64,000 nt of DNA from Sphingomonas sp. H160509 (GCF_024124765.2 NZ_JAMXSR020000001.1:239505-303504), one strand, 5' to 3'. Counted from the first letter of the stretch, positions 49,512-58,410 are shown. A program made the numbers and translations. The notes: generated by a model not told the origin, from the sequence alone.

Positions 49512-49865
49512 GTGGAGGCGAGGGACCGTGCGGCTGCAACAGCGGGCGCTATACTGAAGTTTCGACGCATACGATCCGAGATACTGCCGCGCGAGTTGTT
49601 CGCCGAACCAGGATGGGATCTGCTCCTAGAACTGTTTGTCGCCGACGCCAACGGTCACCGTCTTACCGCGCGCGCCGTCAGCGATCGGAATGAGATACCG
49701 CCCAGTGTCCTATCCCGTTGGCTCATACACCTTACTCAAATCGGCTTTATTGTTGGCGATGGCGACGGTAATCTTGACGATCCGCTAACACTTTCAGGGA
49801 AGGCGCTCGATAGCATCGAAGCCGTCATTGCTAAGATCGACGAATTACGAGAAGCCGCCGAATAG
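49512..49865 (+). CDS. MarR-like winged-helix protein
   Basis: 117 residues from GTG 49512, preceded by AGGAGA. It begins ATAGAILKFRRIRSEILP and contains the winged helix LTARAVSDRNEIPPSVLSRWLIHLTQIGFIV (split; about 53-83), ending DSIEAVIAKIDEL. It resembles the C-terminal half of the PAS-HTH protein at 17831 but has no sensor domain. A role as transcriptional regulator is likely; target unknown. It is near the BLUF operon but separated by about 470 bp. Confidence 0.7.
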   Translation: MEARDRAAATAGAILKFRRIRSEILPRELFAEPGWDLLLELFVADANGHRLTARAVSDRNEIPPSVLSRWLIHLTQIGFIVGDGDGNLDDPLTLSGKALDSIEAVIAKIDELREAAE

Positions 49866-50041
49866 ATTAATTGGAATTATGCGATCCGTCCCGATTGAGA
49901 TCCTCTTCGCTAAGACGACAGCATCGGACAATGTCGGCTATCGCCTTCCCGTCTCGCGCCAGCGGACGATCCGCTTTTCTCTAGTCACGGCGTTCACGGC
50001 GGGTCGTCAGGCACCAAAAGCGTGGTAGCCCGAATATGAAT

Positions 50042-50097
50042 GAGCGTCTGAAGTTGGTAAGCGCGAGAGGGCACGCGAACGCCTGCAACTGGGTCCA
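50042..50097 (+). repeat. Bipartite 56-bp intergenic repeat, copy 3
   Basis: GAGCGTCTGAAGTTGG, spacer, GCGAACGCCTGCAACTGGGTC. It lies just downstream of the gene that ends at 50116 on the minus strand. Confidence 0.65.
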
Positions 50098-50115
50098 GTT
50101 CTCAGAAGCGGTGAT

Positions 50116-51735
50116 TCAGCGGGCGACGAGGAGGGGAGCACCGCCGCCAAGCGAGACATGAGCGTCGATGTCAGTGCGCACGAGCGCCAGCCCGGGTACG
50201 GCAAAGCTAATATCCACTCCGTCGATTTGCTCGAACGGTGGCATGATTTTGAAAGTGATCGGGCGGCCGGCCGTGATCGTGTAGAGCCCGTCTCCACCCG
50301 CTACCCACAAGCCATCGGCGGCGGCCGTCAGTGCGTAGAAGGGAACTGTCTCAAAAGGCAATTTCGGTGGATCGGCAGGCCAGCTCTTCTGCATTGTGTA
50401 CGGTTTGTAGTAGAGGCGTCGGACCTTGTCGCCGCACGCCTCGACCACCTGTCCGCTTGGAAAGAAGTGAACTAGGCCGACGGTGGCAACGACGCAGCCC
50501 GGGTGGCCAGGTTCGGGTCCCACGCCGTTGATCGGGCCGCCAAGTCCGGGGACTTCACTGACCGCGCCTGTATTTGTATCGATGCGCTCGAGGCCGCCAC
50601 CCCACTCTCCCTTCGCGAGCCCCAGCAACAGGGTCGTGCCGGTATCGAAGGGCGCCGTTCGTACGATGGGACCGGTGAGCGGCACCGAGAGGGGGACGGT
50701 GCGTTGCCGCCCGCCCGCGCTGACCACGAGGCGGTTCCGGCTAACCGCAATCACACGTTGGTCGGTGCAGCTCAGAGCCTGAACCGCTTCCCCGTTTAGG
50801 TCCAAGCGTTGCATCGCGTGCCAGGAACGATCCTCGAGGCGGGACATCTGGCCATCCACGCCGACGATGACCAGTGCGGCGCCCGCGACGCAGATGTCGG
50901 CCGCCAGCCCGGGCGTCGTCTCAGTGCGGCGGTTGATCTCTCCCGGTGCTACGCTCGACAGTGTGCCGCGCTCGGTAAGCAGCCACAGGCGATCAGAGTC
51001 CCAGACCGCTCGCTTGATGAAGCGGTCCTGTCCGCGCAGCATATTCTCCGGAGTTGGGGCCGCAGGGTTCGTCGCTGCGCGCACTGCCGTTTGATGCTCG
51101 CGCACGAGAGCGGCGGCCACAGGGGCGGCCGGAACGCGGAAGCGCGTCGATGGGATGGCGGCGGTGCTGATCGAAACCAGTTGAGAGCCAAGGAGGTCGA
51201 TCGGAGCACCCTGCGCGATCACGTGGCGGAAGCTGACGCGCTCCGGACTGTCGGCGCCCGGGAAGCTGCTCTGCTGCATTGCTGCGAGGCGCCGGTGGCC
51301 GGCCGCGAGCATTGCCAGCGAAGGATCGCGGCTGATGACCAGCGGCATGGCACCGGCATTGTGGCTAACGCCGCTGATGAAGTAGCGGGTGCCCTTCCGG
51401 CCGTTGATCGACACTGTGTCGACCGGCAGCCAGGGTTGCAAAATCTCCGACGCGGGACGTATGCCCGCGCGAGCCGCAGCAGTGTCCGCCGTCCGGATCA
51501 CCGTCGGGCCGCCCGGCCCGGGTCTGACCTCGTATCCTTTGCCGTTTTTCCAGAGATAGTAGCCGCGATCGTCGTTCCCGGCTCGAACGTCGCCGTTTGA
51601 CGCGACCTCTATGGTGAGCACGCCTGCTGTGCTTACCGCACCGGGCCGCTGGTAAGTCGCCGTCATATCCGCGCCCGCTCGGGTAGGCGCGAGCGCGAGC
51701 AGCGCGACGCCTAATAGCGATGAATATCGTACCAT
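50116..51735 (-). CDS. Secreted hypothetical protein, beta-propeller-like
   Basis: About 539 residues. The start at 51735 gives a signal peptide (MVRYSSLLGVALLALAPTRAGA). The mature part is rich in repeated beta-strand segments of the kind seen in propellers (for example GLWVAGGDGLYTITAG, IVIGVDGQMSRLEDRSW in similar form, LVHFFPSGQVVEACGD). No catalytic motif was recognised. It is alone between two intergenic repeats. It is probably periplasmic or surface exposed; no function can be named. Confidence 0.7.
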   Translation of the reverse strand: MVRYSSLLGVALLALAPTRAGADMTATYQRPGAVSTAGVLTIEVASNGDVRAGNDDRGYYLWKNGKGYEVRPGPGGPTVIRTADTAAARAGIRPASEILQPWLPVDTVSINGRKGTRYFISGVSHNAGAMPLVISRDPSLAMLAAGHRRLAAMQQSSFPGADSPERVSFRHVIAQGAPIDLLGSQLVSISTAAIPSTRFRVPAAPVAAALVREHQTAVRAATNPAAPTPENMLRGQDRFIKRAVWDSDRLWLLTERGTLSSVAPGEINRRTETTPGLAADICVAGAALVIVGVDGQMSRLEDRSWHAMQRLDLNGEAVQALSCTDQRVIAVSRNRLVVSAGGRQRTVPLSVPLTGPIVRTAPFDTGTTLLLGLAKGEWGGGLERIDTNTGAVSEVPGLGGPINGVGPEPGHPGCVVATVGLVHFFPSGQVVEACGDKVRRLYYKPYTMQKSWPADPPKLPFETVPFYALTAAADGLWVAGGDGLYTITAGRPITFKIMPPFEQIDGVDISFAVPGLALVRTDIDAHVSLGGGAPLLVAR

Positions 51736-51821
51736 TAGACGGCAGCCTTTCTCTGAACGGCGATAATACACCTTTGACTCACCGAACGGGAAGGCAACAA
51801 CGTTCCGTGCTCAGGCTGAAC

Positions 51822-51877
51822 GAACGTCCGAAGGTGGGGAGGGCGCTGGCGGCCGCGAGTGTCTGGAAATGGGTCGA
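51822..51877 (+). repeat. Bipartite 56-bp intergenic repeat, copy 4
   Basis: GAACGTCCGAAGGTGGGG, spacer, GCGAGTGTCTGGAAATGGGTC. It lies between the secreted protein gene (start) and the DUF6880 gene (end). Confidence 0.7.
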
Positions 51878-51900
51878 CCTTACGGAATGCGGTCCCATGC

Positions 51901-53331
51901 TCATGCATCCCAAAAGCCGCTTTTGCGGCCATGACGCTGTTTGAGGTCGGCTATATAATCGGCGTGATTAAGATGCCCGGCGAAGTCCTCGATCCGGCCG
52001 GCAAGGTGTTCGCAGGTGCGGAGATGCCGGGCGGCATGACCATAGCGTTTGTACTTGGCGGCATCGAGCGACAAGTCGATCATCGCGCGCAGCACGAGCG
52101 TGGCCGCGAGCGGATAGCGCTGCTCCAGCGCGTCAGCGGCCGGGGTCAGGAGGCCGTAATGATCGCCGTCGAGTTCGTCGGTCCGGGCGATGATCATACG
52201 GGCCGCGCGGTCAAGCGCCGGCCAGTCGATCAGAAAGGCAAGCGCCTGATGGAAGCCGGGATAATCAGAAGCGAAGCGGATTGCTCGCTCCTCGGCATCG
52301 ATGTCATCGAAATCCGGTAGTCGCTTCAGATACGCTCGCAGATAACCGGCATCGAGACCGCGCTCGAACGCCTGCCAGCGTTCGCTCTGGGCGTCATCGG
52401 ATCGACCAAGGGCATCGAGCACGTCGATGCGTACCCGCTGCCAGTTGGGCCAGTAACCACCGCGACGATACGTCTCATCCGCCTGGTCGAGCGCGGCCAG
52501 CGCTTCGTCGGCGCGACCAACTGCCAGCATCCGCTCGGCGATGGCCGCCGCTATCATGGGGTTTGTGCGTTCTTCGTCCGAGTAGCGCTCCACGAACCCG
52601 TCGACGTCCCCGAGTGCATCGGCGATCTCGACCAGTGCCGAGCGGACAAAGCGCTCCTGATGGCTCCGCTCGTAATCGTCCGTGTGGATCGAACGGTTCG
52701 TGCTCAGCCCGATTGCCTGTCGCTTTCCGCCTTCAGCCGCTCTGGGAGTGGTGGATGACATTTGCTCGAACTTGACCTTGAGCCTTGTCAGTCCGTCAGA
52801 CCCGAGCGCCGGTGCCGTCGTACCGATCAGGCCGTCGAACTGGCCATAGTCGTTTGCACAAACCGCCGCGAACACGCGGTCGACCAGCGCATCTGTGGGC
52901 TGGCCAGCCCGATCGGCGACATCGCCGAGATCGTCACGGGCGGTGGCGATGATGCTGCCAATCATGCCGTTGCTGTCGTCGCATCGCTCATAGATCGATG
53001 GCGCCATCTCCAGCAGCCGCCATAACAGGTCAAAGGCTTCGGCAGGATTTGCTGGCGCGACATGCGTGACGATCGCCTCGCGCTGCGTGTCGAGGTCTTG
53101 GCCAAGCTCCTTGGCCTTGCGCCAGTCCACATAGGAGCGCGATCGCGCGATCGAGACGAGCCGCTTACGAATCTCACCTGTGACGTCGCCACCGTTGTGG
53201 CTTGCCAATTCCAGTCGCAATCGACGTTTGGCCGCGGCATTGCCAGCGGTCATCTCGAGCAGGAGCTCTGCCAGACGTTCGGAGCCGAGCGCGGCCAAGT
53301 TGTGCGCATTGGGGGTTGTCGCGGACGCCAT
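51901..53331 (-). CDS. DUF6880-family protein
   Basis: 476 residues, mostly alpha-helical with TPR-like pairs (ERMLAVGRADEALAALDQADE). The N-terminal part NLAALGSERLAELLLEM, IARSRSYVDWRKAKELGQDL and LLEMAPSIYERCDDSNG is what I recall as DUF6880 in alphaproteobacteria. No signal peptide or catalytic motif. Function unknown; scaffold-type repeats suggest protein contacts. The flanking gap 53332-53582 shows no gene. Confidence 0.7.
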   Translation of the reverse strand: MASATTPNAHNLAALGSERLAELLLEMTAGNAAAKRRLRLELASHNGGDVTGEIRKRLVSIARSRSYVDWRKAKELGQDLDTQREAIVTHVAPANPAEAFDLLWRLLEMAPSIYERCDDSNGMIGSIIATARDDLGDVADRAGQPTDALVDRVFAAVCANDYGQFDGLIGTTAPALGSDGLTRLKVKFEQMSSTTPRAAEGGKRQAIGLSTNRSIHTDDYERSHQERFVRSALVEIADALGDVDGFVERYSDEERTNPMIAAAIAERMLAVGRADEALAALDQADETYRRGGYWPNWQRVRIDVLDALGRSDDAQSERWQAFERGLDAGYLRAYLKRLPDFDDIDAEERAIRFASDYPGFHQALAFLIDWPALDRAARMIIARTDELDGDHYGLLTPAADALEQRYPLAATLVLRAMIDLSLDAAKYKRYGHAARHLRTCEHLAGRIEDFAGHLNHADYIADLKQRHGRKSGFWDA

Positions 53332-53582
53332 GCCATGTCGTCACGGGCGAAGCCTGATCCGTCAAGCGTCTGCGTAGGCCAGTCTGCGGGTCACTCATGT
53401 TGAGTCGCCGTGGATTTCACTGCCGCGCCGCGGCTTCGCGCATTGGGGCCTGCAAGGCACTGACTACGCCGCGGTAGGAACTGATCGCGCATGCGCTCAA
53501 GAATTTCGTGGCCGTGCAAACCGCCTTGCCTCGCGACAACCTTGCAATGTTACCATGAGCAAGGTGCACAAAGGACCCCCAG

Positions 53583-53771
53583 TTGAGTGACGCCCGTTCC
53601 GATATCCTGCAGCTGGCACGCGAGATGGCCGAGAGTGGCCTCTACCGCGGTTGGCGCTCCATCGAGGGACGGCTGCGCGCTGATGGCTTGCCGCGTGTTC
53701 GCAAAGCCTTGGACGACGACGTCAGACGTGAACTCGACCAGCGCTGCCAGACACTGCGGGCCCCCCGCTGA
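53583..53771 (+). CDS. Small conserved hypothetical protein (62 aa)
   Basis: TTG start at 53583. The helix-rich sequence ILQLAREMAESGLYRGWRSIE and GRLRADGLPRVRKALDDD looks like a small DNA-binding or structural protein seen in sphingomonads. The start codon and the weak GGA box make the call moderate. It converges on the toxin gene. Confidence 0.5.
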   Translation: MSDARSDILQLAREMAESGLYRGWRSIEGRLRADGLPRVRKALDDDVRRELDQRCQTLRAPR

Positions 53772-53808
53772 AATTTTCCGAGTTTCAAGGTTGGCGAAAG
53801 ATTGTCCG

Positions 53809-54294
53809 TCAGTCGCGATTTATGGGGCGGCCTATGCCAGCCGCCACAACCGCGTCTCGGACGCGCCGGAAGAAGCTGGCCGGCAAATAGCCATAGCTCA
53901 CCGCTGGCTCCCGACCCGCGATTGGACGGATGTCGTAGCCCGGCCACGCAAAGCGGTTCCATTCGGTGATAATAATCCACGATCGCTCGCCAGACAGGCC
54001 AAGATCACGCCGGACGGCGTCGGGCACTTCGATCGCCAACTGATCGCGGGTAGGGGCCTTGGTGGTCAGCGGCACGACGTGAACCTGATCGATCCCATCC
54101 TTCTGACGGGTCACCAGAACGACGGCGACGGGCCGGTCCTTTATACCTTCATCCTGGCCTTTAACGTACTCGTATTCCCACAGGTAGCTGTAGTTGAGGA
54201 CTTCACCAGGCTGCGGCAGCGTTGAGCCTTTTTTCGGCGTCTTGGGCGCCGCGGCCGGGTTCGACGCCGCGGATGGCTTCGAGGGTTTCGTCAT
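53809..54294 (-). CDS. PemK/MazF-like toxin
   Basis: Growth-inhibiting endoribonuclease-like protein, about 161 residues from Met 54294. The PemK-like barrel appears as GEVLNYSYLWEYEYVKG, KDRPVAVVLVT, VHVVPLTTKAP, RSWIIITEWNRFAWPGYD and GYLPASFFRRVRDAV. The first ~25 residues (Lys/Pro/Ala-rich) are unusual and overlap the antitoxin frame. It is directly downstream of a Phd-type antitoxin gene on the same strand, the usual order. mRNA cleavage is expected from the family, not shown. Confidence 0.75.
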   Translation of the reverse strand: MTKPSKPSAASNPAAAPKTPKKGSTLPQPGEVLNYSYLWEYEYVKGQDEGIKDRPVAVVLVTRQKDGIDQVHVVPLTTKAPTRDQLAIEVPDAVRRDLGLSGERSWIIITEWNRFAWPGYDIRPIAGREPAVSYGYLPASFFRRVRDAVVAAGIGRPINRD

Positions 54295-54484
54295 CAAGAT
54301 CCTCCACGCGACCTGCAACGCGTTCACGACGGCGCAGGCGCTCATATTCATCGACGGGGACCATGACGAAGCGCACGCGGCCGTTCCGACTAACGCCGAC
54401 CGGGCGGATCATTGCCTCGTCGGAATAGCGGCCGAACTGCTTTTGCAATTCGCCCGAGGGTACGATTTCCATGCTCGTCGCCAT
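54203..54484 (-). CDS. Phd/YefM-like antitoxin
   Basis: 93 residues: IVPSGELQKQFGRYSDEAMIRP and GVSRNGRVRFVMVPVDEYERLRRR form the Phd-fold dimer and DNA-binding part. The acidic LDDETLEAIRG tail would contact the toxin. It overlaps the toxin frame by 92 bp if the toxin begins at 54294, an unusually long overlap for this type of pair. The antitoxin should repress its own promoter, which would lie in 54485-54600. Confidence 0.78.
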   Translation of the reverse strand: MATSMEIVPSGELQKQFGRYSDEAMIRPVGVSRNGRVRFVMVPVDEYERLRRRERVAGRVEDLDDETLEAIRGVEPGRGAQDAEKRLNAAAAW

Positions 54485-54858
54485 GAGCGGGTGTTCCTGT
54501 GCTGGATGCGTTGCAGGCTGCTACCTGCGCGGCGGGATCTCGATTGCATGCAGGCGGCTGCCGGTACGCGGGGGGCTCGATCGCGCGTGCGGGCTTAGCC
54601 TGCACATGCGGATCTTGGTGAAAGCACGACCGGCTTAAAGCCGATATCAATGAAATAGGCATAAGAGGAATAACCGTCAAGATACGGGAAGGCTGGAAGA
54701 CCGGTTGACTCGGGAGAACTGGAATGAGGGTGTAAGTCCGAAGGAATAGGGAAACCATTCTAGCGATAAACCCCATTCCCGCTAGAAACACGCTGGCTTA
54801 TATTTGAACGTTCGCGTACCCAACCGGTGCCGCAAAACGTGGCATCTGGGCTATTTCG
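54485..54858. other. Gap between antitoxin and recombinase genes
   Basis: About 374 bp, no supported gene. A degenerate fragment GTAAGTCCGAAGGAATAGGG near 54735 recalls half of the bipartite repeat but is too weak to call. Confidence 0.4.
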
Positions 54859-55956
54859 ATGATCGAGCGAACCAACGTGTCACACGATGCCGAAACTGGC
54901 ATGAGCCCGGCTGGCGACCTCGTCGTGACCGATCAGGTCAGCGCCCTCGCCGCATACCTACCCGATCTCGCACCGGATGATCGCGAGCGGGTCGATGGCT
55001 ATGTCGCTCGCGCGTCAGCGGAAGCGACGTTGCGCGCCTACCAATCCGACTGGCGGCTCTTTTGCGCCTGGTGCGAGGAAAGCGGATATCAATCGCTGCC
55101 CGCGACGCCAGCGATCGTTGCTGCATTCCTGACCTTGCTCGCCGAGCGCGGGTTCGCCCCACGGACGCCGCATCGGGCGCGGGGAGGGCGCGAGGCGTTG
55201 GCCAAGCCGTTAGGGCGTTCGACGATCGGTCGACGGCTCTCGGCAATCGTCTTTGCGCACCGCGCCGCAGGGTTCGACCCGCCGACGCAACAGCCAGACG
55301 GCGCGCGGCTGGAAAAAGCCATGCGTGCCATCCGGCGCGACAAGCGCGATGATCCGTCAGGTAAGAAGCGCCCTGCGGATGGTGACGTGTTGCGTGACAT
55401 GCTGCGGACGATCGATGGCGAGGATCTCCGGTCGTATCGTGATCGGGCCCTGTTGGCGATCGGGATGGCGGGCGCGTTTCGTCGTTCCGAGCTAGTAGCG
55501 ATTACCGTCGGTCGGGTGTCGGACGATACGCGCGGGTTGCTGGTCCGCGTTCCAACGTCGAAGACCGACCAGGAGGGCAGGGGGCATAGTGTCGCCATCC
55601 CCGATGGTCGGCGCCTCGAGCCCGTCCGGCATTATCGCGCCTGGCTTGAGAAAGCCGCGATCGACAGCGGTCCGGTGTTTCGCAAGCTGACGCCGCAAGG
55701 GCGGCTCACCGAGCAGCCGATGAGCGCGCAGGGTGTGGCGCTTGTCGTGAAAGCCGCTGCCCGATCCGCGGGCTATCCGGAGGCCTTATTCTCCGGCCAC
55801 TCGCTGCGGGCTGGGTTCCTGACCGAGGCGGGGCGGCAAAATGCCAATCTGTTCAAGATGCGTGAGCATAGCCGGCATGCCTCGATCGACATGGTGGCAG
55901 AGTATGTGCGCGATCATGAGCGGTTTCGCGAACACGCTGGAGAGGGGTTTTTGTGA
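54859..55956 (+). CDS. Tyrosine recombinase/integrase
   Basis: 365 residues. A SAM-like N-terminal core-binding domain (SAEATLRAYQSDWRLFCAWCEE) is followed by the catalytic domain with Arg in AGAFRRSELVAITV, Lys in TSKTDQEG, the SGHSLRAGFLTEA box (His...Arg) and a final HASIDMVAEYVRD with the nucleophilic Tyr. Plasmid- and transposon-type integrase of the XerC/D-like group common in proteobacterial islands. It ends 30 bp before an IS5-type element. No tRNA or att core was recognised beside it. Confidence 0.9.
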   Translation: MIERTNVSHDAETGMSPAGDLVVTDQVSALAAYLPDLAPDDRERVDGYVARASAEATLRAYQSDWRLFCAWCEESGYQSLPATPAIVAAFLTLLAERGFAPRTPHRARGGREALAKPLGRSTIGRRLSAIVFAHRAAGFDPPTQQPDGARLEKAMRAIRRDKRDDPSGKKRPADGDVLRDMLRTIDGEDLRSYRDRALLAIGMAGAFRRSELVAITVGRVSDDTRGLLVRVPTSKTDQEGRGHSVAIPDGRRLEPVRHYRAWLEKAAIDSGPVFRKLTPQGRLTEQPMSAQGVALVVKAAARSAGYPEALFSGHSLRAGFLTEAGRQNANLFKMREHSRHASIDMVAEYVRDHERFREHAGEGFL

Positions 55957-55985
55957 CTCCGTCAGTCGCCAGGCTGTGCGGACTA

Positions 55986-56821
55986 GGGTCAGGACCCATT
56001 GATGTGAGAGGCGCGATCTGATTCAGGCTCCGTGAGGAGACTGAGGATGAGCGACCTGTACTGGCTAACGGACGAGCAGATGGCACGCCTGCGGCCATAT
56101 TTCCCAAAGAGCCATGGCAAGCCGCGAGTTGACGACCGGCGGGTGTTGAGCGGCATCGTTTTCGTGAACCGCAATGGGCTGCGCTGGCGTGATGCGCCCA
56201 GCGACTACGGCCCGCACAAGACGCTCTACAATCGCTGGAAACGGTGGGGTGAGATGGGTGTGTTCCTCCGCATGATGGAAGGTCTGGCTGCCGCTGATGC
56301 CGACCCAAAGACCGTCATGATCGACGCGACGTATCTGAAGGCGCACCGCACGGCATCGAGCCTGCGGGTTAAAAAGGGGATCTCGGGCGCCTGATTGGTC
56401 GCACCAAAGGTGGCATGAACACGAAGCTCCATGCCGTGACCGACGCAAACGGCCGTCCGCTCAGCTTCTTCATGACCGCCGGACAGGTCAGCGACTACAC
56501 CGGTGCGGCCGCATTGCTCGACGATCTGCCCAAGGCGCAATGGCTGCTCGGCGACCGCGGTTACGACGCCGACTGGTTCAGGGATGCCTTGCAGGCCAAG
56601 GGCATCCAGCCATGCATCCCAGGTCGGAAGTCTCGGCTCGAGCCCATCAAATACGACAAACGCCGCTACAGGCGCCGTAGCCGTATCGAGATCATGTTCG
56701 GACGGCTGAAGGACTGGCGCCGCGTTGCGACCCGCTACGACAGGTGTCCGACGGTCTTCTTGTCCGCCATCGCCCTCGCTGCCACTGTCATCTTCTGGCT
56801 TTGATCAACGAGTCCTGACCC
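55986..56821 (+). mobile_element. IS5-family (IS427-type) insertion sequence
   Basis: About 836 bp. Terminal inverted repeats GGGTCAGGACCC... (left) and ...GAGTCCTGACCC (right) begin and end the element, with TA on both sides (55984-55985 and 56822-56823). Joining the flanks restores CTAG, which fits the YTAR targets of the IS427 group. The insertion lies directly beside a truncated TonB receptor frame. Confidence 0.88.
56047..56804 (+). CDS. IS5-family transposase, frameshifted
   Basis: About 252 residues over two frames. The N-terminal part is MSDLYWLTDEQMARLRPYF, LRWRDAPSDYGPHKTLYNRW; catalytic Asp lies in VMIDATYLKAHRTA and LLGDRGYDADWFRDAL, and the last acidic residue in RYRRRSRIEIMFGRLKDWRR. 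The break is near 56377-56385 in AAAAAGGGG, where one base is missing (VKKGDLGRLIGRTKGG when fixed). Some IS427 elements use programmed frameshifting between two frames, so this break might be natural here. Confidence 0.85.
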
Positions 56822-56825
56822 TAGT

Positions 56826-57551
56826 GTGCGGGAGCTTTTCGCCAACGGCGTAAATTTGGCGACGAACAGCTTCGAACTCGGGCTGACGCAATCACCGGCC
56901 GATTTCCTCTTTGAAGACTTTCCGATCGACTTCGCGCCAAGCATGCCTGACTTGATGGAGAAGACGAACGCGGTCAACTTGACCTTTCGGAAGGCCGGCG
57001 GCTCACTTGAGTTTGAGGTCGGCCTGTTCTATCAGAATATAAGCGACTACGTTTTTGCTCGCTTCATTCAGAGCAACTCCCAGAACGGCGTGCGCGCCAA
57101 CATGCTCGCCTACAACGCTGCCGACGTAGAATTCAGCGGAATAGACGGACAGGTCAGCTTCCGGCTCGATACGGCATCACAAGTCACCGTATTCGGTGAC
57201 TATGTCGATACCAATATCAAGAACAATGACGATAATCTGCCCCGCATCTCGCCAGGACGCCTCGGTGCGCGTTACGGGTATGCGGCGGGGCCTCTGTCCG
57301 GTGATGTGGAGTATTATCACACGTTTGAGCAGGACAAGGTCGCGTCCTATGAAACCCGAACGCCGGGTTATGACATGTTGAACGCTACGTTGAGCTACCG
57401 CTTCGATATCGGGCAGACCAAAACGGTCGAGGTCTACATGCGAGGCACGAACCTGCTCAACCAGCTTGCATTCGTTCACACATCGTTCGTCAAAGACCAG
57501 TCACCGTTGCGAGGTCGGAGTGTGGCGATCGGCATGCGCCACGCATTCTAG
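56826..57551 (+). pseudogene. C-terminal remnant of a TonB-dependent receptor
   Basis: About 241 residues of barrel: VRELFANGVNLATNSFEL, then SGIDGQVSFRLDTASQVTV, and an end GRSVAIGMRHAF with the terminal Phe. The plug and most of the barrel are absent. The open frame starts right at the IS5-type element. The 30 bp between the recombinase gene and the IS carry no receptor sequence, so the receptor was truncated by more than the IS insertion alone. It is not expected to function. Confidence 0.8.
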
Positions 57552-57810
57552 CAGCAGTTCGCTGGCTGTTATTGCGTGATGTCGCGACGGCGGCGGTGCA
57601 TCAATCTTGACAGGGCGGCTAAGGCCATTTCGATGGTGCGACGAAACTTGCAACTTAGCCTCCTCACAAACCATCATCCAGGAATGATGTGTCGCGCTGG
57701 GCAACTATCGGCGTAACGGTGCGAACGGGGATTTCTATTTTCCAAAAAACCGTTCCCTCAATAAACCACGATTGGCAGACGAAGCTCGAGAACGCTGTGG
57801 CTGTCAAAAA

Positions 57811-57927
57811 GGGTATACCCTGAGTGAGCATGTGATTTGAACACAAATCCCGTTCAAACAGGGTCGGTAACAGCGAGTTTGAACACCTCATTCTGAAGTT
57901 CTAAACCCTGCTTGCACACATAGGCGT
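57811..57927. repeat. ~115-bp dispersed repeat, copy B
   Basis: Starts GGGTATACCCTGAGTG, contains CCCGTTCAAACAGGGTCG and ACACCTCATT, and aligns with copy A at 23274 with one or two gaps. It lies 39 bp downstream of the minus-strand gene that ends at 57967. Read on the minus strand both copies could encode MRC..SLL.TLFER.LC, though conservation at third positions was not assessed. Confidence 0.7.
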
Positions 57928-57966
57928 CTTGCTTACCGGCGTGGATCGCGAGGTCGGCCTATGCCT

Positions 57967-58410
57967 TCAGAGGGCGATCGTGGGATTTGTAGTCGATGGA
58001 ATGAGCGTCGGCACGCATTGCATGTTTGACGCTCGGTTCGCGGCTGCCACCAGATCAACGTCACCTATATCGCGGCAATCGATCCACCATTTGGCATCAG
58101 TGATCTGAAGGCATGCGTTACAGTCGGCGTCGCTGTTTGAGTTGGTTAGCGCTGCAAGCCACTTGTTCCTGACCGTCGACGCCCAGCTGATTTGCCGATC
58201 AGTCCCAGTCAACGGCGGAAGAACAAGGTGTGAGACAGCGGCGCTGCTTAACGCTGCTGCGGCAACCTCCTCAGCCCGCTTCTCCGCAACGAAGCAGTCA
58301 CGACAGGTAGTCGTCTTCAGCCACTTGGCCTTTCGTTCCTGCTGGCTGTCATAGCCGGTGAGATGATGAGCCTGCTCATGACCGCAGGCATGAATGATCC
58401 GCTGTTCCAT
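57967..58410 (-). CDS. Hypothetical protein with possible Cys/His metal site (147 aa)
   Basis: It begins MEQRIIHACGHEQAHHLTGY, followed by a CRDC pair (about residues 36-39), so CGHE...CxxC could bind zinc. The middle reads LTGTDRQISWASTVRNKWLAAL, a pattern I associate with proteins of mobile elements and sphingomonad plasmids. No further domain is recognised. No partner gene is obvious. Confidence 0.6.
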   Translation of the reverse strand: MEQRIIHACGHEQAHHLTGYDSQQERKAKWLKTTTCRDCFVAEKRAEEVAAAALSSAAVSHLVLPPLTGTDRQISWASTVRNKWLAALTNSNSDADCNACLQITDAKWWIDCRDIGDVDLVAAANRASNMQCVPTLIPSTTNPTIAL

